Assembly (NCBI GenBank): GCA_021778575.1
Contig: JAJYCH010000269.1
Span: forward strand, 1 to 6,744
Origin: Planctomycetota bacterium
Lineage (GTDB): Bacteria; Planctomycetota; Planctomycetia; Isosphaerales; Isosphaeraceae
Reading direction: 5' to 3'
Length of the DNA: 6,744 bases
The position numbers and the translations under genes are program-made. A model generated the notes under the pieces. It was not told the origin of the DNA and made no database searches. It was given only the letters and a program-made list of their open reading frames with translations. Each line of letters opens with the position of its first letter. Within the stretch, counting starts at the first letter, position 1. This document shows positions 1 to 5,824 of this stretch, piece after piece.

Positions 1-196
1 AACCCGCGCGTAAGGTTGCATTGGCCCGCTGGACCGCGCGAGCGATCGCGAGCCGTCGATCCGAATCGGCCCCGACGACCGCGCGGCCGAACCACGTCAG
101 CGCCGAGTCGCAAGCTTCGGGACCGAGCCGCCGGAGACCGGGCAGGACGACCTTGTAATACCACGATTTCCAGCTCAAGGCGTGGCGAAGCTTCAT
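1..196 (-). CDS. Partial CDS (first 65 codons), possible lipid A/lysophospholipid-type acyltransferase N-terminus
   Basis: The reading frame starts at ATG 196-194 and runs off the left edge with no stop. The visible product begins MKLRHALSWKSWYYKVVLPG and goes on LRRLGPEACDSALTWFGRAV. A short basic N-terminus, an aromatic WKSWYYK segment, then 'LPGLRRLGPE' followed by a hydrophobic stretch resembles the start of HtrB/LpxL-type or related lysophospholipid acyltransferases. The catalytic HX4D motif would lie beyond the edge, so the family call is tentative. The start is supported by an AAGGA Shine-Dalgarno sequence nine bases upstream. The gene follows the PEP-CTERM gene after only 38 bp on the same strand, so it is probably the last visible member of the ligase/PEP-CTERM operon. 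If it is an acyltransferase, its place behind an AMP-forming ligase would suit a lipid- or acyl-transfer pathway. The existence of a gene is fairly secure; its function is not. Confidence 0.55.
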   Translation of the reverse strand, partial: MKLRHALSWKSWYYKVVLPGLRRLGPEACDSALTWFGRAVVGADSDRRLAIARAVQRANATLRAG

Positions 197-205
197 GAGA
201 GGCCA

Positions 206-210
206 TCCTT
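206..210 (-). promoter_or_regulatory. Ribosome binding site for the left-edge partial gene
   Basis: On the minus strand AAGGA lies nine bases before the ATG at 196. It is the clearest Shine-Dalgarno match in front of any start in the window, and it supports this start over internal ones. It sits in the 38-bp gap after the PEP-CTERM stop codon. Confidence 0.55.
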
Positions 211-234
211 GGCGATCGACACCACCGCATGTTT

Positions 235-1158
235 TCAGGGATGATCGATCGGGCGTGTCTTCCACCGCCGACGAACCACGAGCGCCACTCCGGCAACGGC
301 GAGGGTGACCAGCGTCGTCGGCTCGGGCGCGGCGAGCGGGGCGGACGAGAGGCTGGCGGGCGTCAACAGGACGAGTTCGTCATGGACTCCCGAACCGTTA
401 TTGCCGGGCTGATTCGGTGTGTTCTGAACCTGGGTGTCCAGCAGAATTCTACCTTGATCGTCGATGGCAATGGGAACGGAAACGGTCAATTTGAGCGGCA
501 GAAGCGACTGAAGGCTAGTTGTCACACCTGTTTTTATGTCGTAGAGAATATAATTAGGCGCGTTCGTGCCAGAAGTTGGCGAGAGCGTGCTCACCCCGAG
601 CATCTGGCCACTGTTGTTGAGCGAGACCACATGAGCGATCAAGCCACCGCTCGATTGGTTGTCGGCCGTACTCCAGAGCGGTGTGAGTGCGCTGAAGGTG
701 CCGTTGGCCTGCCTCGTCGAGGCGTAGACGGTGCTTGCCGTCGGCTGCGACTGGCCATTGACGCCGGAGACGTCCGTGGCGACGAGCAGGCCCGATTGGT
801 TCAGAAAGACGTTCGGCAAGATCAACTTGCTATAAGCCCAGTTCGAGTTCCCTTGAGTCTGCGACACGGTCATCGGCGCATTGGCGAACGGTGGGAAACT
901 GTTCAGGAGCGATCCAGGGTTGGACACCAGATTATTGGTACTCTGGAAGGCATATGTGTTACCTCCCACGATCGATAAGGTCCCACCCGCCCCTGTGTTC
1001 GAGATGGTGTACGCGTTGACTGGACCTGTGTTGGTCGTCCGGGTTTCCGGACCGAGGTCGGTCAACGCGTAGCCCGATATTCCATCAGCCCGAGCCATCG
1101 AGAGAAATAGCAATAAAAAGATTGATACCGTGACATGTTGTAAAAAGAGCTTTTTCAT
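235..1158 (-). CDS. PEP-CTERM sorting domain protein with HAF-like repeats, secreted
   Basis: This 307-residue protein is exported and probably processed by an exosortase. Residues 1-24 form a signal peptide: MKK, a hydrophobic core (SIFLLLFLSM) and an ARA cleavage site before Asp25. The C-terminus has the PEP-CTERM tripartite signal: Pro-Glu-Pro at 278-280, a hydrophobic helix at about 281-295 (LVTLAVAGVALVV) and a basic RRRWK cluster from 296. The middle is Gly/Asn/Ser/Thr-rich, beta-prone and enzyme-poor. Segments such as YALTDLG near the N-terminus, VVSLNNSGQMLGVS, and IAIDDQGRILL resemble the HAF extracellular repeat ('tdLG..iNnsGqvvG'), but in degenerate form. The start ATG 1158-1156 has only a distant AGGGA upstream. 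The gene lies 57 bp after the ligase and 38 bp before the next gene, so it is probably co-transcribed. Its 5' end is AT-rich compared with its neighbours. No exosortase is present in the window. The role is unknown; a surface or matrix protein is the family expectation. Confidence 0.88.
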   Translation of the reverse strand: MKKLFLQHVTVSIFLLLFLSMARADGISGYALTDLGPETRTTNTGPVNAYTISNTGAGGTLSIVGGNTYAFQSTNNLVSNPGSLLNSFPPFANAPMTVSQTQGNSNWAYSKLILPNVFLNQSGLLVATDVSGVNGQSQPTASTVYASTRQANGTFSALTPLWSTADNQSSGGLIAHVVSLNNSGQMLGVSTLSPTSGTNAPNYILYDIKTGVTTSLQSLLPLKLTVSVPIAIDDQGRILLDTQVQNTPNQPGNNGSGVHDELVLLTPASLSSAPLAAPEPTTLVTLAVAGVALVVRRRWKTRPIDHP

Positions 1159-1215
1159 TATTCAAGTGTTTCCCTGGACTCGTGGTTAAAGGCGGCAGTC
1201 GTTCAAAATCGGATC

Positions 1216-2790
1216 TCAGTTTCCCGCCATCGACACCAGCCGCTTCAAGCCCTGGTAGTCGACTTTATCCGTCGAGGTGGTCGGCAGGTTCGAGAGGAAC
1301 TGGATCTCGTCGGGGACCATGTACGGCGGCAGAAACCGCGTGCAGTGCCGCTTCAGGGCGATGATCGAGCCCTTCAGGCCGGGCTTCATGGCGATGAAGG
1401 CGACGAGCGAGGCTCCGTCGTCGGTGGCCCGGGCGATCACCGCGGCGCGGTCGACTCCTTCGTGGCGGTAGAGGGCCGACTCGATCTCGCCCAGCTCGAT
1501 CCGGTAGCCGCGTTTCTTGACCATCCGGTCGCGACGGCCGTGGAACCGGTAGCAGCCGGTCCCGTCGTCGGTGACGAGGTCGCCGGTCCGATACCAGGCG
1601 GTCTCGTCGTCGATCAGGAACGCGCGCGCCGTCAGGTCGGGACGGCCGAAATAGCCGAGCATCACGCCGGGGCCGGCGACGACCAGTTCGCCAACCGTTC
1701 CCGGCGGAACGGCCTGGCCACGCTCATCGACGACCTTCATCGTCGCCGGTGGGCAGGCGGAGCCGATCGGGAAGGGGGTCTCGCGTGAGTCGTCGATCGT
1801 GTCGGGGATCGCGAACGCGGTGCAAACGTTGGTCTCGGTCGGTCCGTAGAGGTTCCAGAGCGCCGCGACCGGCCAGGTCTTGCGGAGCTTGCGCAAGGCG
1901 GCGACCGGGAAGACCTCGCCCGCGAACAGGACGACCCGAGGGGCCGGGAAGCCCGGCTGATCGATCGCGCCATAGTCGGCCAGCAAGGCCAGAATCGAAG
2001 GGGCGGAGTACCAGACCGAGATCGCGCGCTCGCGCAGGAATAATCCGAGTTTGGCCGGGTCCTTGCCGGTTGATTCGCCGATCAGGACCAGCGTCGCGCC
2101 GGCCCGGCACGAGACATAGAGGTCAAAGATCGACAGGTCGAAATGAAACGGTGCATGCGAGGCAAACCGATCGCTCGCCTGGACTTCGATCGTCTGGTCG
2201 CACCAGTCGAGGAACGCGAAGGCGTTGCGGTGCGAGAGCATCACGCCCTTGGGCTGGCCGGTCGAGCCCGAAGTATAAAGGATGTACGCGATGTCGTGGT
2301 CGTCGAACGTCGGCGGCAGGGGCGAAGGGGCATCGTCGCCCAGCACGCGGTCCCAGCTCGCGTCGGTCGGGCACGATCGCGACTCGCCCACGACGATGAA
2401 TCGCGGGATCGGGCCGGTTTTCGGCCAGGCTTCGCGAAGTCCGTCGGCGTGCTCGGCCAGAACGACGACCGCCCTGACCCCGGCATCGGCCAGGATACCC
2501 GCCCCTCGGACCGCCGGCGAACCGGGGTCGACCGGGACGTAAGCGGCCCCCGAGCGCAGAATTCCGTGGATCGCCGCCACGGCTTCGAGCCTCTTGGGCA
2601 GGAACAGGCCGACGCGGTCGCCTCGGCCCACGCCCCAGCGGTGCAGGCGAGTCGCCAGCCGGTCGGCGGCGCGAAATAATTCGCGATAGGTGAGAGCCTG
2701 GCCTCGCTCGTCCTCAACGGCCACGTGGTCGGGCCGCAGTCGGTTGGCGACGTCCAGAAGCTGACTGAGGTGGTGAGCGTCCGTGCCCAT
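1216..2790 (-). CDS. Stand-alone AMP-forming adenylation enzyme (amino acid/acyl ligase, DltA- or NRPS-A-domain-like)
   Basis: This 524-residue ANL-superfamily enzyme should activate a carboxylate with ATP and pass it to a thiol carrier in the cytosol. The core motifs are intact: P-loop YTSGSTGQPKG (172-182), A4 FHFDLSIFDL (215-224), A5 NLYGPTET (313-320), YRTGDL (400-405), the hinge stretch HGRRDRMVKKRGYR (417-430) and LGEIE (433-437), and A10 TDKVDY with the catalytic lysine at 509. Asp218 sits where amino-acid-activating A domains hold the substrate amino group, which favours an amino acid over a fatty acid. By eye-alignment to PheA the specificity residues read D-L-F-Y-L-A-L-V-C-K; I cannot assign a substrate. 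The length is normal for one A domain, and there is no condensation, carrier or reductase domain, so a separate carrier protein is needed. Alternatives are the exosortase-associated acyl-CoA ligase family, attractive given the PEP-CTERM gene next door, or a DltA-like enzyme. The start ATG 2790-2788 has a weak AAGAAG seven bases upstream. Confidence 0.9.
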   Translation of the reverse strand: MGTDAHHLSQLLDVANRLRPDHVAVEDERGQALTYRELFRAADRLATRLHRWGVGRGDRVGLFLPKRLEAVAAIHGILRSGAAYVPVDPGSPAVRGAGILADAGVRAVVVLAEHADGLREAWPKTGPIPRFIVVGESRSCPTDASWDRVLGDDAPSPLPPTFDDHDIAYILYTSGSTGQPKGVMLSHRNAFAFLDWCDQTIEVQASDRFASHAPFHFDLSIFDLYVSCRAGATLVLIGESTGKDPAKLGLFLRERAISVWYSAPSILALLADYGAIDQPGFPAPRVVLFAGEVFPVAALRKLRKTWPVAALWNLYGPTETNVCTAFAIPDTIDDSRETPFPIGSACPPATMKVVDERGQAVPPGTVGELVVAGPGVMLGYFGRPDLTARAFLIDDETAWYRTGDLVTDDGTGCYRFHGRRDRMVKKRGYRIELGEIESALYRHEGVDRAAVIARATDDGASLVAFIAMKPGLKGSIIALKRHCTRFLPPYMVPDEIQFLSNLPTTSTDKVDYQGLKRLVSMAGN

Positions 2791-2905
2791 GGTCGTGCTT
2801 CTTATCTTATCAAAGGGTGCGAAGGATCATTCGAGATCATCGATCCCGAGTGACCGAACATGGTGACCAGATTTCCCCAAGGGGTCAAGGCCAAGCTGCA
2901 AACGA

Positions 2906-3102
2906 CCATTGAGGGCGGGGGCCCGGATTTTCTGGGGTTAGCCATGCCGGTGTCCGTCTCGCGGTTAAGCTGCATCAGGCCAAAAAGTAGGGTGGGTCGA
3001 GCCTAAGCGAGCCCCACCACGAGTGCGTGGTGGGGCTCGTTGCACTCGACCTACCCTACGCGTCAGCGGCCCCCCAAGAAATTCCGGGTACACCCATTGA
3101 GG
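2906..3102. mobile_element. MITE-like element 1 with inverted ends and 9-bp flanking direct repeat
   Basis: The sequence CCATTGAGG occurs at 2906-2914 and again at 3094-3102, bracketing about 179 bp (2915-3093). Just inside are inverted ends. The left one reads GCCCGGATTTTCTGGGG on the plus strand (2921-2937). The right one (3071-3095) reads on the minus strand GGGTGTACCC, then GGAATTTCTTGGGGG. A partial match to the same motif, CATGCCGGTGTCC, follows the left end at 2943-2955. The interior holds the large palindrome at 2987-3059 and no open frame of interest. Short size, no transposase, inverted ends and a direct repeat fit a non-autonomous element moved by a transposase elsewhere. The left end is more diverged than the right, so the exact boundary is uncertain by a base or two. 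The element lies between the second SGNH gene and the ligase gene. The rest of this gap (2791-2905 and 3103-3210) shows no gene or clear promoter apart from the hairpin at 3122-3153. Confidence 0.55.
2987..3059. repeat. Two-tier palindrome (intergenic hairpin repeat)
   Basis: The outer arms GTAGGGTGGGTCGAG (2987-3001) and CTCGACCTACCCTAC (3045-3059) pair over 15 bp with one mismatch, which is G-U compatible in RNA on one strand. The inner arms CGAGCCCCACCACG (3008-3021) and CGTGGTGGGGCTCG (3026-3039) pair perfectly over 14 bp around the tetraloop AGTG. The two stems are separated by short bulges of six and five bases. The structure could form a cruciform or a stable RNA hairpin. There is no T-run next to it, so it is not a classical terminator. 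It forms the core of the MITE-like element around it. Confidence 0.85.
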
Positions 3103-3121
3103 ACGGCTTGAAGGCTGGAAA

Positions 3122-3153
3122 TCTCGTTCCCACGCGGGAGCGTGGGAACGAGA
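3122..3153. repeat. Perfect 14-bp hairpin repeat
   Basis: The arms TCTCGTTCCCACGC (3122-3135) and GCGTGGGAACGAGA (3140-3153) are perfectly complementary around a GGGA loop. The hairpin lies 57 bp past the stop of the second SGNH gene, where a terminator would be placed. On the minus strand, however, the following bases (ATTTCCAGCC) contain no U-tract. It is outside the direct repeats of the neighbouring MITE-like element and shares no sequence with it, so it is probably a separate dispersed palindromic repeat. A secondary effect on transcript ends is possible but not shown. Confidence 0.8.
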
Positions 3154-3210
3154 AAGTTGCCTCGGGATCGTGCCAAAATCGAGAGAAACAACCGGATCGT
3201 GTGGGTTGCC

Positions 3211-4395
3211 TCACCGCTCGTTCGGAAACAACTCGCGGCTCAGTTCCGGATTGGCGAGGAGCGCCTGTTCGAGTTTCTCGAACAGCAGGCGGTGGCCGAG
3301 GGCGTTGGGGTGGTCGTCGCCGGGGGCGATTTCCACCGTCGAGGCTCCGAGCGCATCGAAGGTGGCGGACAGGTCGATGAAGGGGATCGCGTGACGCGCG
3401 CTGATCCCGTTCTGTCGAGCGACGGTCAGCGCCCGGGCGTCGCTGGCGTCGTCGCGACTGGCCCGAGGGACGAGCAGGCAGGCGATCGGCAGACCGAGCG
3501 ACCGGCAGTCGGCCGCGAGGGTCTGGAGCACCGCGTCGGCGAACGTCCAGTGATTTTGCTTCACCTTCGCCTTGAACGCCGCTTGATGGTTCAGGTTGGC
3601 CCACCCGCTGGCCTGTTCGCGGTCGATGTCGATCCCGGCAGCGCTGACGGCTTGCTTGAAGAAGTCGTACTTCAAGTCGACCTTGTTCTTGATCAGGCCG
3701 CCCAGGTGGATCTCGACCAGCCGGGGGTCGATCATTGTCGAGGAAAAGAGGACAAAGTCGGGATGATAGGCAAGCGCCTTGCGGTGGAAGACCTCGTAGC
3801 GCTGGACCGGGCCGTAGGCCGGGACGGCGAAGTTAAGAACCTCGAACCGTCGCGAGATCCCCCGACGACCGGCCTCGGCGTTGAGCCAGTCTTCGAGCAA
3901 GTTTTCATACGTGTCGGGCGTCGCGACCCCCCAACCCATGTCGATCGACGAGCCGAGCAAGATGATCCGGTAAACATTCGCTGGTTTGTCGAGGTCGTAC
4001 TCGCGGTCGTGGAGCCCCTCGGAACTGGTCGCGAACGGCTGGCCGAAGAAGCGCGATTCGTAGTTCGGCTTGAGGTCGAACTGGAGAAAATCGTCCTTCA
4101 ACTCGCGAGTGACTTCCTTGACCTGGCTCCGGTTGTGGCCGATCGGGTTGCCGATCAAGCAGCGTTCGAGCGGTGTCTGCGCACCTCGGTCGCTCGCTGA
4201 TGATCCGGCGATCAGCCCCTCGTAATAGCCTCCGGCGGCTGTCGCTCGGTCGGGTGAGTTTGATTGAAGAGTCTCGCGGACGCTCGACGCCCAGCCGGTG
4301 GGCAACGGGGTCAGGCCGGCGATGAGAACGCTGGTCGTCACCAGCAGCCAGACGAGGGAGGGTCGGGCCTCGGGCGTGGATTTCGGGTCATTCAT
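3211..4395 (-). CDS. Membrane-anchored SGNH/GDSL-hydrolase-like protein, second of a tandem pair (GSS variant)
   Basis: This 394-residue protein has a short cytosolic N-terminus, one hydrophobic segment at about 13-31 (SLVWLLVTTSVLIAGLTPL) and then an extracytoplasmic domain. The SGNH core begins after SEGLHDREYDLDKPANVYRI. Block I is LLGSSIDMGWGV (146-157), with GSS (148-150) replacing the usual GDS, so Ser150 would be the nucleophile. A block II glycine is at 195 (FAVPAYGP). The terminal block is GDDHPNALGH, with candidate His362 and Asp360/361. A block III GxND is not seen. The family includes esterases and O-acyltransferases acting on glycans (compare AlgX/AlgJ and DltD); the substrate here is unknown. 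The start ATG 4395-4393 overlaps the stop of the preceding paralogue as ATGA, which implies translational coupling. The two proteins align over DREY..L.KP..VYRI..G.S...GWGV and HPNA.GH, so this is an old duplication with a changed active-site neighbourhood. It may have altered or reduced activity. Confidence 0.8.
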   Translation of the reverse strand: MNDPKSTPEARPSLVWLLVTTSVLIAGLTPLPTGWASSVRETLQSNSPDRATAAGGYYEGLIAGSSASDRGAQTPLERCLIGNPIGHNRSQVKEVTRELKDDFLQFDLKPNYESRFFGQPFATSSEGLHDREYDLDKPANVYRIILLGSSIDMGWGVATPDTYENLLEDWLNAEAGRRGISRRFEVLNFAVPAYGPVQRYEVFHRKALAYHPDFVLFSSTMIDPRLVEIHLGGLIKNKVDLKYDFFKQAVSAAGIDIDREQASGWANLNHQAAFKAKVKQNHWTFADAVLQTLAADCRSLGLPIACLLVPRASRDDASDARALTVARQNGISARHAIPFIDLSATFDALGASTVEIAPGDDHPNALGHRLLFEKLEQALLANPELSRELFPNER

Positions 4396-5471
4396 CGTCG
4401 GTCACCTCCCTGATTCCGAAGCTCGCGGAGTGCCTCGTCGAGTCGCAGGGCCAGGCGGGCGTGGCCTTGCGCGTTGGGATGGAAATCGTTGGGACCGATC
4501 GCCAGTCGAGCGGGGTCGAGACCGTCGAAGGTATCGGAAAGATCGACAACTCGGGAAAAACCGGCGGTTCGCGCCAGCTTGACCAACCGCGAGCGTTCGG
4601 CCGGTGGAGTGGGCTTGCCCACCCGGGGCAGAAGCAGCCAGACGCTGACCACGCCGCGCAACCGGCAGTCGTCAACCACGGTCCGATAGACGCTCGCCAG
4701 GATCGCCTCGCGATGCGGTTTGAGAGCGATTTTGTAGTCATTTTCGTCGCCGCCCGGGCGAATCCGCGCGGTCTGGAAGGCGTCGCGGTAGGCGGCGACC
4801 TCCCAGCCGATCCCGTTCGGAAGGAGCGAGCGAAGCTTCCGGTCGTCCCAGCCGAGGTCGGCCGGCGATCCCTGGAACACGACGAGGTCGGGGTTCGCGG
4901 CCCACCCTTCGCGCGAAAAATGTTCCCAGCGCTGGCCTGGGGCGAGTCCGGGGACCGCATGGTTCCAGATCTCGACCGGCCGTTCCTGGTTCCAGCGATT
5001 TTCCCAGACCGGCTCGAATCCCTGGCCATCCTCGACCCCCCAGCCAGCGCCGATGGAGTCGCCCGCCAGACCGATCCGGTAGACGCCCGCCGGCTTCGCC
5101 AGGCTGTATTCGCGGTCGCGCATTCCTCGCGAATTGGTGGTCCAGGTGGCCCCTCGATGCGGAACCGAGAGGTTTGGCTTGAGCATGTATTCGCGGACAT
5201 CAGCCACGGTCAAGGTCAGTGGTCCGAAGTCGCTTGGCGGCGGGGAAGGCCGGGCACTGGCGGCCTGGTCGAGCCGTCGGCCGGAGTCGTTAAGGACTTC
5301 ATAGTAGCCGCGCTCGATCCGTTCGAGATCGGCCAGGCTGCGCTCGTCGGCCCGCAGAGCGCCACGAATTCGACCGGACCATCCGGGCGCGAACGAGGCC
5401 GGAGCCAGGCCCCAGGCCAGGAGCGCGGTGGTCATCGCCAGGGAAGAAAAGGGCCAAGAATAACGGGGCAT
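4392..5471 (-). CDS. Membrane-anchored SGNH/GDSL-hydrolase-like protein, first of a tandem pair (GDS intact)
   Basis: This 359-residue protein has an N-terminal hydrophobic segment at about 6-28 (WPFSSLAMTTALLAWGLAPA), serving as signal or anchor, followed by an extracytoplasmic region. The SGNH core follows NSRGMRDREYSLAKPAGVYRI. Block I is LAGDSIGAGWGV (135-146), with GDS at 137-139 and Ser139 as likely nucleophile. A block II-like glycine lies in HAVPGLAPGQ (171-180), and the last block is NDFHPNAQGH, with His331 and Asp329 as dyad candidates. A canonical block III GxND is lacking; FQGSPAD (199-205) occupies about that place. An esterase or acyltransferase of surface polysaccharide is the family expectation, but the substrate cannot be read from the sequence. 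The start ATG 5471-5469 has AAGG five bases upstream. Its stop TGA overlaps the start of the second paralogue by four bases. Upstream lies the repeat-bearing gap separating it from the glycosyltransferase gene. Confidence 0.84.
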   Translation of the reverse strand: MPRYSWPFSSLAMTTALLAWGLAPASFAPGWSGRIRGALRADERSLADLERIERGYYEVLNDSGRRLDQAASARPSPPPSDFGPLTLTVADVREYMLKPNLSVPHRGATWTTNSRGMRDREYSLAKPAGVYRIGLAGDSIGAGWGVEDGQGFEPVWENRWNQERPVEIWNHAVPGLAPGQRWEHFSREGWAANPDLVVFQGSPADLGWDDRKLRSLLPNGIGWEVAAYRDAFQTARIRPGGDENDYKIALKPHREAILASVYRTVVDDCRLRGVVSVWLLLPRVGKPTPPAERSRLVKLARTAGFSRVVDLSDTFDGLDPARLAIGPNDFHPNAQGHARLALRLDEALRELRNQGGDRR

Positions 5472-5557
5472 CCGTGCCTTGCGTCAAGAAGTCCGGGAGT
5501 CGATGGCCGCCAGTCTATTCTTCGAGATCGATTCCGGCAACCGGACATTTCGGATGG

Positions 5558-5824
5558 CGTCATGCCGGGTGTGCCCCCATTTTCTGGGGGCTGTGGACGG
5601 ATTGGTTATCTGGAGTGCGAGAGCTTGCTCTCGCTCTGCTTCGGGGAGCTTGCTCCACGGTCCTGGTCGGAAAAACCCTTGTTGGCCAGGTCGCTCAGGC
5701 TCGGAGCAAGCTCCGGTCGCCAGAGCGAGAGCAAGCTCTCGCACTCCAGAGAGGGCTTCCTCGGGAAACTAAAGGACAGGGTTGAGCAGAGACCCCAAGA
5801 AAATTCGGGCACACCCGTCATGCC
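5558..5824. mobile_element. MITE-like element 2 with inverted ends and 9-bp flanking direct repeat
   Basis: CGTCATGCC is present at 5558-5566 and 5816-5824, enclosing about 249 bp (5567-5815). The inverted ends match over about 26 positions with roughly 22 identities. Both begin GGGTGTGCCC, then carry ATTTTCT and GGGG (left end from 5567 on the plus strand, right end from 5816 on the minus strand). The left end alone is also a perfect 7-bp hairpin, GCCCCCA/TGGGGGC around TTTTC (5573-5591). The interior contains a 47-bp-arm inverted repeat at 5610-5749 and no transposase. The ends match those of the element at 2915-3093, so both belong to one family. The right direct repeat covers the stop codon of the glycosyltransferase gene (TGA, 5820-5818), so the duplication regenerated the stop. 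Outside the element the gap (5472-5557) holds only the leader of the first SGNH gene. Confidence 0.65.
5610..5749. repeat. Large inverted repeat, 47-bp arms with nested mini-palindromes
   Basis: The left arm 5610-5656 and right arm 5703-5749 are inverted copies. The outer 29 positions (starting CTGGAGTGCGAGAGC) and the inner 11 (GAGCTTGCTCC) pair perfectly, separated by a non-matching stretch of seven bases. The spacer is 46 bp. Each arm itself contains smaller near-palindromes, GAGAGCTTGCTCTC and GGAGCTTGCTCC, so alternative hairpins can form in either arm. It is the core of the MITE-like element around it, and its sequence is unrelated to the palindrome in the other element. Short open frames crossing it are by-products of the repeat. 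Confidence 0.88.

Noticed and set aside
229..978. A 249-codon open frame opposite the PEP-CTERM gene.
   Set aside because: The minus strand has a signal peptide, a PEP-CTERM tail and operon spacing. The plus frame is Arg/Gly/Asp-rich with no family resemblance.
2791..2880. A promoter upstream of the ligase gene (AT-rich stretch GATAAGATAAG near the start).
   Set aside because: There is no convincing -35/-10 pair at proper spacing; the AT-rich stretch is too close to the start codon.
3122..3153. Rho-independent terminator for the SGNH genes.
   Set aside because: The stem is strong and well placed, but no T-run follows it on the minus strand, and the sequence looks like a dispersed palindrome.
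2906..3153. CRISPR-like array, because several short repeats cluster here.
   Set aside because: The repeats differ from each other, are inverted and not direct, and there are no regular spacers or cas genes.
3142..4200. A 352-codon open frame on the plus strand opposite the second SGNH gene.
   Set aside because: It begins inside the 3122-3153 hairpin, shows no domain, and mirrors codon positions of the real gene.
5573..5591. Hairpin GCCCCCA/TGGGGGC with a T-rich loop as a terminator of the glycosyltransferase gene.
   Set aside because: The T's are in the loop, not after the stem, and the sequence is the end of the MITE-like element.
5484..5744. Short minus-strand frames across the large inverted repeat, containing RELALAL and EREQALAL-like peptides.
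   Set aside because: They are translations of the inverted repeat itself and do not extend beyond it.
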